In this document: in pieces, positions 61,976 through 64,000 of the stretch
How the letters are laid out: each line of letters opens with the position of its first letter
Position numbering within the stretch: the first letter of the stretch is position 1
Program-made: the position numbers and the translations under genes
Assembly (NCBI RefSeq): GCF_902374955.1
Contig: NZ_CABKRX010000083.1
Span: 62,001 to 126,000, forward strand
DNA from: Bacillus massilioanorexius
Lineage (GTDB): Bacteria > Bacillota > Bacilli > Bacillales > DSM-1321
Reading direction: 5' to 3'
Length of the DNA: 64,000 nucleotides
Notes under the pieces: generated by a model
Databases searched by the model: none
What the model saw: only the letters and a program-made list of their open reading frames with translations
What the model was told of the DNA's origin: nothing

Positions 61976-63034
61976 TTGAAACGCTTTTTCACCAAACAAA
62001 GACTCATTCAATTATTGGTTCTTACTATTCTCATTGCTTTATGTTATTTTGTATTACCTGTTTCTTTACCATTAATTATCGCTTTAATAACCTCACTTTT
62101 ATTAATGCCGTTAGTTAAAATGCTTCAAAGTAAATTCTCCTTATCACAAAAACTTTCCGTTATGATTGTTTTTATAATGTTTATTGCTTTTATTGGATTA
62201 TCCGCCTATTTTTTAACTACAAAAGTAGTGACAGAAGCTGCTCAAATTATTCAAAACGCACCTGAATATGTTAATGAAATTAGTTCGGCATGGAATAAAA
62301 TAGAAAAAGATATGATATCCGCTTCAGAACATTTACCAAAAGCTATTACTGATGTTATAAGTAACCAAGTACAAATATCATTGGAATATCTAAATACGAA
62401 AGTAGGTAGTTGGATCACCATTGAAAATATTACAAATTTCGTTAAAAGTATTCCTTCTTATTTAGTAAGCTTCATAGTATTTTTAATTGCGTTATTTTTA
62501 TTTTTAATTGACTTACCTAATATTAAAAAAGGAATATTCAAGCATTTAACAGATACAACAGCTGAAAAAGTTCGATTTATGAGCTCTCGTCTATCTAGTG
62601 TAATATTCGGCTTCTTTAAAGCCCAATTTCTAGTAAGTATAATTATTTTCTTAGTATCACTTGTTGGCTTATTACTCATCAAACCTGAAATGGCAATCGT
62701 TATGTCCATTGTCATTTGGATTATTGATTTCATACCAATTATTGGATCAATTGTTATACTTGCCCCTTGGTCAGCTTTTGACTTCATAACCGGTGATATA
62801 AATTCAGGAACACAATTAGCTATTTTAGCTGCCATTCTATTGATTATTCGTCGAACTGTTGAGCCAAAAGTTATGGGCAATCACATTGGATTATCCCCAT
62901 TAGCTACATTGATTGCTATGTATATTGGATTAAAATTATTTGGATTCCTAGGTTTTATTATTGGTCCATTGATTCTAATAGCCTTTACAGCAGCGCGAGA
63001 GGCTGGTCTAATCAAACTAAACTTCAAATTTTAG
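61976..63034 (+). CDS. AI-2E/PerM-family membrane protein, YtvI-like
   Basis: This 352-residue permease-like protein has about eight membrane segments, with an extracytoplasmic helical region at residues 85-150. IIDFIPIIGSIVILAPWSAF near 245 and the C-terminal RRTVEPKVMGNHIGLSPLA are marks of the AI-2E/PerM group; it looks most like the sporulation protein YtvI. Start TTG has AAGGAGAG upstream. A possible sigma-E promoter (GAATATC at 61913, CATAGTTT at 61935, 15 bases apart) supports a sporulation role, weakly. Confidence 0.85.
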   Translation: MKRFFTKQRLIQLLVLTILIALCYFVLPVSLPLIIALITSLLLMPLVKMLQSKFSLSQKLSVMIVFIMFIAFIGLSAYFLTTKVVTEAAQIIQNAPEYVNEISSAWNKIEKDMISASEHLPKAITDVISNQVQISLEYLNTKVGSWITIENITNFVKSIPSYLVSFIVFLIALFLFLIDLPNIKKGIFKHLTDTTAEKVRFMSSRLSSVIFGFFKAQFLVSIIIFLVSLVGLLLIKPEMAIVMSIVIWIIDFIPIIGSIVILAPWSAFDFITGDINSGTQLAILAAILLIIRRTVEPKVMGNHIGLSPLATLIAMYIGLKLFGFLGFIIGPLILIAFTAAREAGLIKLNFKF

Positions 63035-63043
63035 TTTTTTATA

Positions 63044-63088
63044 TAGAGGATTCGATCTAACAGATAAAAAATTCAGTTAGATTGAATT
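63044..63088. terminator. Two-way terminator between the YtvI-like and acetyltransferase-like genes
   Basis: GAGGATTCGATCTAAC pairs with GTTAGATTGAATTCTC, with a few mismatches. T-rich ends are on both sides. Confidence 0.75.
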
Positions 63089-63090
63089 CT

Positions 63091-63600
63091 CTATTTTACG
63101 TTTAAACTCCAAAGTAAGTAAGGATGATCTTGCTTTTTAAGTGTAAAGCCCAATTTTTTTAAAATATTCATCCTAAAATTATCAGAAAACATGATCTCCA
63201 TATGTATTTGTTTAAATCTACCCTTAAAGAAGTCCATCACAAAATCAAGAAATAATATCATACTTTCTTTAAAATATTTCTTTTCGTAAAAAGATGTTAA
63301 AAATCTCATTTCTAAGAAAGCAATAGACATTTGATTATTTTTCTTATATAAAAGAATATCACCCATCATTTTCTTTTCTAGCAAATCTGCTAAAATCCAC
63401 ATATCGAATGATGATGATTTATTTTTTTCTAAATTTTCAATTAATAAAGGTAAAAAGGTCTTAAAACGATTTGATGGCCAATCTTTTGGAATTTCTATTG
63501 GTGAACGAATGGCTAATTCATCGCGAAATAAAATTATCGACTTTGCCATATCTAAAGAACAATTTAAGATTAATATATTTTCAGTTTTATAATCTTTCAT
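63091..63600 (-). CDS. GNAT-like acetyltransferase, diverged
   Basis: This 169-residue protein looks like a GNAT fold: MGDILLYKKNNQMSIAFLEM in the middle, an aromatic helix region, and FRMNILKKLGFTLKKQDHPY near the end, which resembles the RimJ/RimL C-terminal motif. The usual Q/RxxGxG/A acetyl-CoA loop is not obvious, so activity is uncertain. The start has a GTAGGAGG site. It is rich in Phe, Lys and Met. It stands between the YtvI-like gene and ctaM. Confidence 0.6.
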   Translation of the reverse strand: MKDYKTENILILNCSLDMAKSIILFRDELAIRSPIEIPKDWPSNRFKTFLPLLIENLEKNKSSSFDMWILADLLEKKMMGDILLYKKNNQMSIAFLEMRFLTSFYEKKYFKESMILFLDFVMDFFKGRFKQIHMEIMFSDNFRMNILKKLGFTLKKQDHPYLLWSLNVK

Positions 63601-63623
63601 ATATTGCCTCCTACTTCACCTTG

Positions 63624-63661
63624 TAAAAAAAGATGATGCTATATTATATTAAGCATCATCC
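63624..63661 (-). terminator. Terminator after ctaM
   Basis: GATGATGCT pairs with AGCATCATC around an AT loop, and seven T residues follow on the minus strand. Confidence 0.85.
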
Positions 63662-63678
63662 TTAGTTCATACCTTTTT

Positions 63679-64000
63679 TTAAATACCTAAAATTGCTTTT
63701 ATTACGGAAGTTGTTTCTCCTCCATGATAAAACACATATAACAGTAAATATACAGCCAATCCAGTTATACCTGTAAAGAACCAAATAAAACAAGTTATAG
63801 GACCAAGTTTTCTATGCTTTCTAAAGTTTCTTTTATACCCTGTCCAAAGCATTGTAATACCCATAACTGCTCCTACGGTCGCAAGACAGATATGGAAGAT
63901 TAAGAAAATCGTATAATAGATTTTAATATCATCAGGTCCTCCAAAAGCCGTATTGCCAATAAAAATCGTTCTGCTAGCATAAATCACAAAAAAGATTATG
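63679..64000 (-). CDS. ctaM: DUF420 membrane protein CtaM, 5' end outside the window
   Basis: The frame stays open to the window edge, so the N-terminus is missing; the visible part is 106 residues. It shows three membrane segments with IFLIFHICLATVGAVMGI and NFRKHRKLGPITCFIWF, typical of DUF420. CtaM helps maturation of the heme A-containing aa3 oxidase. In relatives it lies beside ctaG in the cta cluster, which is therefore expected just beyond the window. Confidence 0.85.
   Translation of the reverse strand, partial: IIFFVIYASRTIFIGNTAFGGPDDIKIYYTIFLIFHICLATVGAVMGITMLWTGYKRNFRKHRKLGPITCFIWFFTGITGLAVYLLLYVFYHGGETTSVIKAILGI

Noticed and set aside
1..64000. Defence system, prophage, CRISPR, toxin-antitoxin or secondary metabolite cluster
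   Set aside because: No repeat-spacer array, integrase, transposase, restriction or toxin gene was seen. Nearly all genes follow the conserved Bacillus order.

Overview
The window is low-GC DNA from an aerobic, endospore-forming member of the Bacillaceae. The evidence is a near-complete run of genes in the order known from the Bacillus subtilis ctaG-ylb-mra/dcw-ylm-ileS-pyr region. It includes sporulation genes (spoIIGA-sigE, sigG, spoVD, spoVE, gerR, ylbJ), bacillithiol synthesis (bshC), a meso-DAP type murE, and a CtaM-like protein linked to the aa3 oxidase. The genus cannot be fixed from sequence alone. The DUF3397 gene next to panE and the crotonase-family gene next to rpmF recall Bacillus cereus-like relatives more than B. 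subtilis. Most genes lie on the minus strand, so transcription mainly runs from high to low coordinates.

Right to left: 64000-57700 holds ctaM (partial), an acetyltransferase-like gene, a YtvI-like membrane protein, ylbA, and ylbC-D-E-F-G. 57500-55100 holds two poorly known genes and a strong candidate for the sporulation small RNA CsfG. 55100-48000 holds rsmD, coaD, ylbJ, ylbK, ylbL, ylbM (tmcAL), ylbN and rpmF. 47700-42200 holds a crotonase-family gene, gerR, ylbP, panE, a DUF3397 gene and bshC. 41800-23000 is the division and cell wall cluster: murB, mraZ, rsmH, ftsL, pbpB, spoVD, murE, mraY, murD, spoVE, murG, divIB, ftsA, ftsZ. 22500-19000 is spoIIGA-sigE and sigG. 19300-15200 is ylmC-D-E-sepF-ylmG-ylmH-divIVA. 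14800-10600 is T-box-controlled ileS, lspA and rluD. 10600-1 is the pyr operon (pyrR-P-B-C-AA-AB-K-D-F) with three PyrR attenuators.

Compared with B. subtilis, murB has moved from the murG-divIB junction to just upstream of mraZ. ylxW, ylxX, sbp, bpr, ylmA, ylmB, ylyA and ylbB are absent, and two genes separate csfG from ylbG. Many rho-independent terminators cut the cell wall cluster into smaller transcription units.

Most of the window is conserved core genome. I found no defence island, prophage, intact insertion sequence, CRISPR array, tRNA or rRNA. The points most worth a second look are the CsfG candidate with a near-perfect forespore promoter, a ylbC gene that seems to start at CTG, a dispersed family of intergenic repeats with at least seven copies, a crotonase-family protein with both catalytic glutamates changed to glutamine, the relocated murB, and an unrecognised membrane-anchored protein beside csfG.
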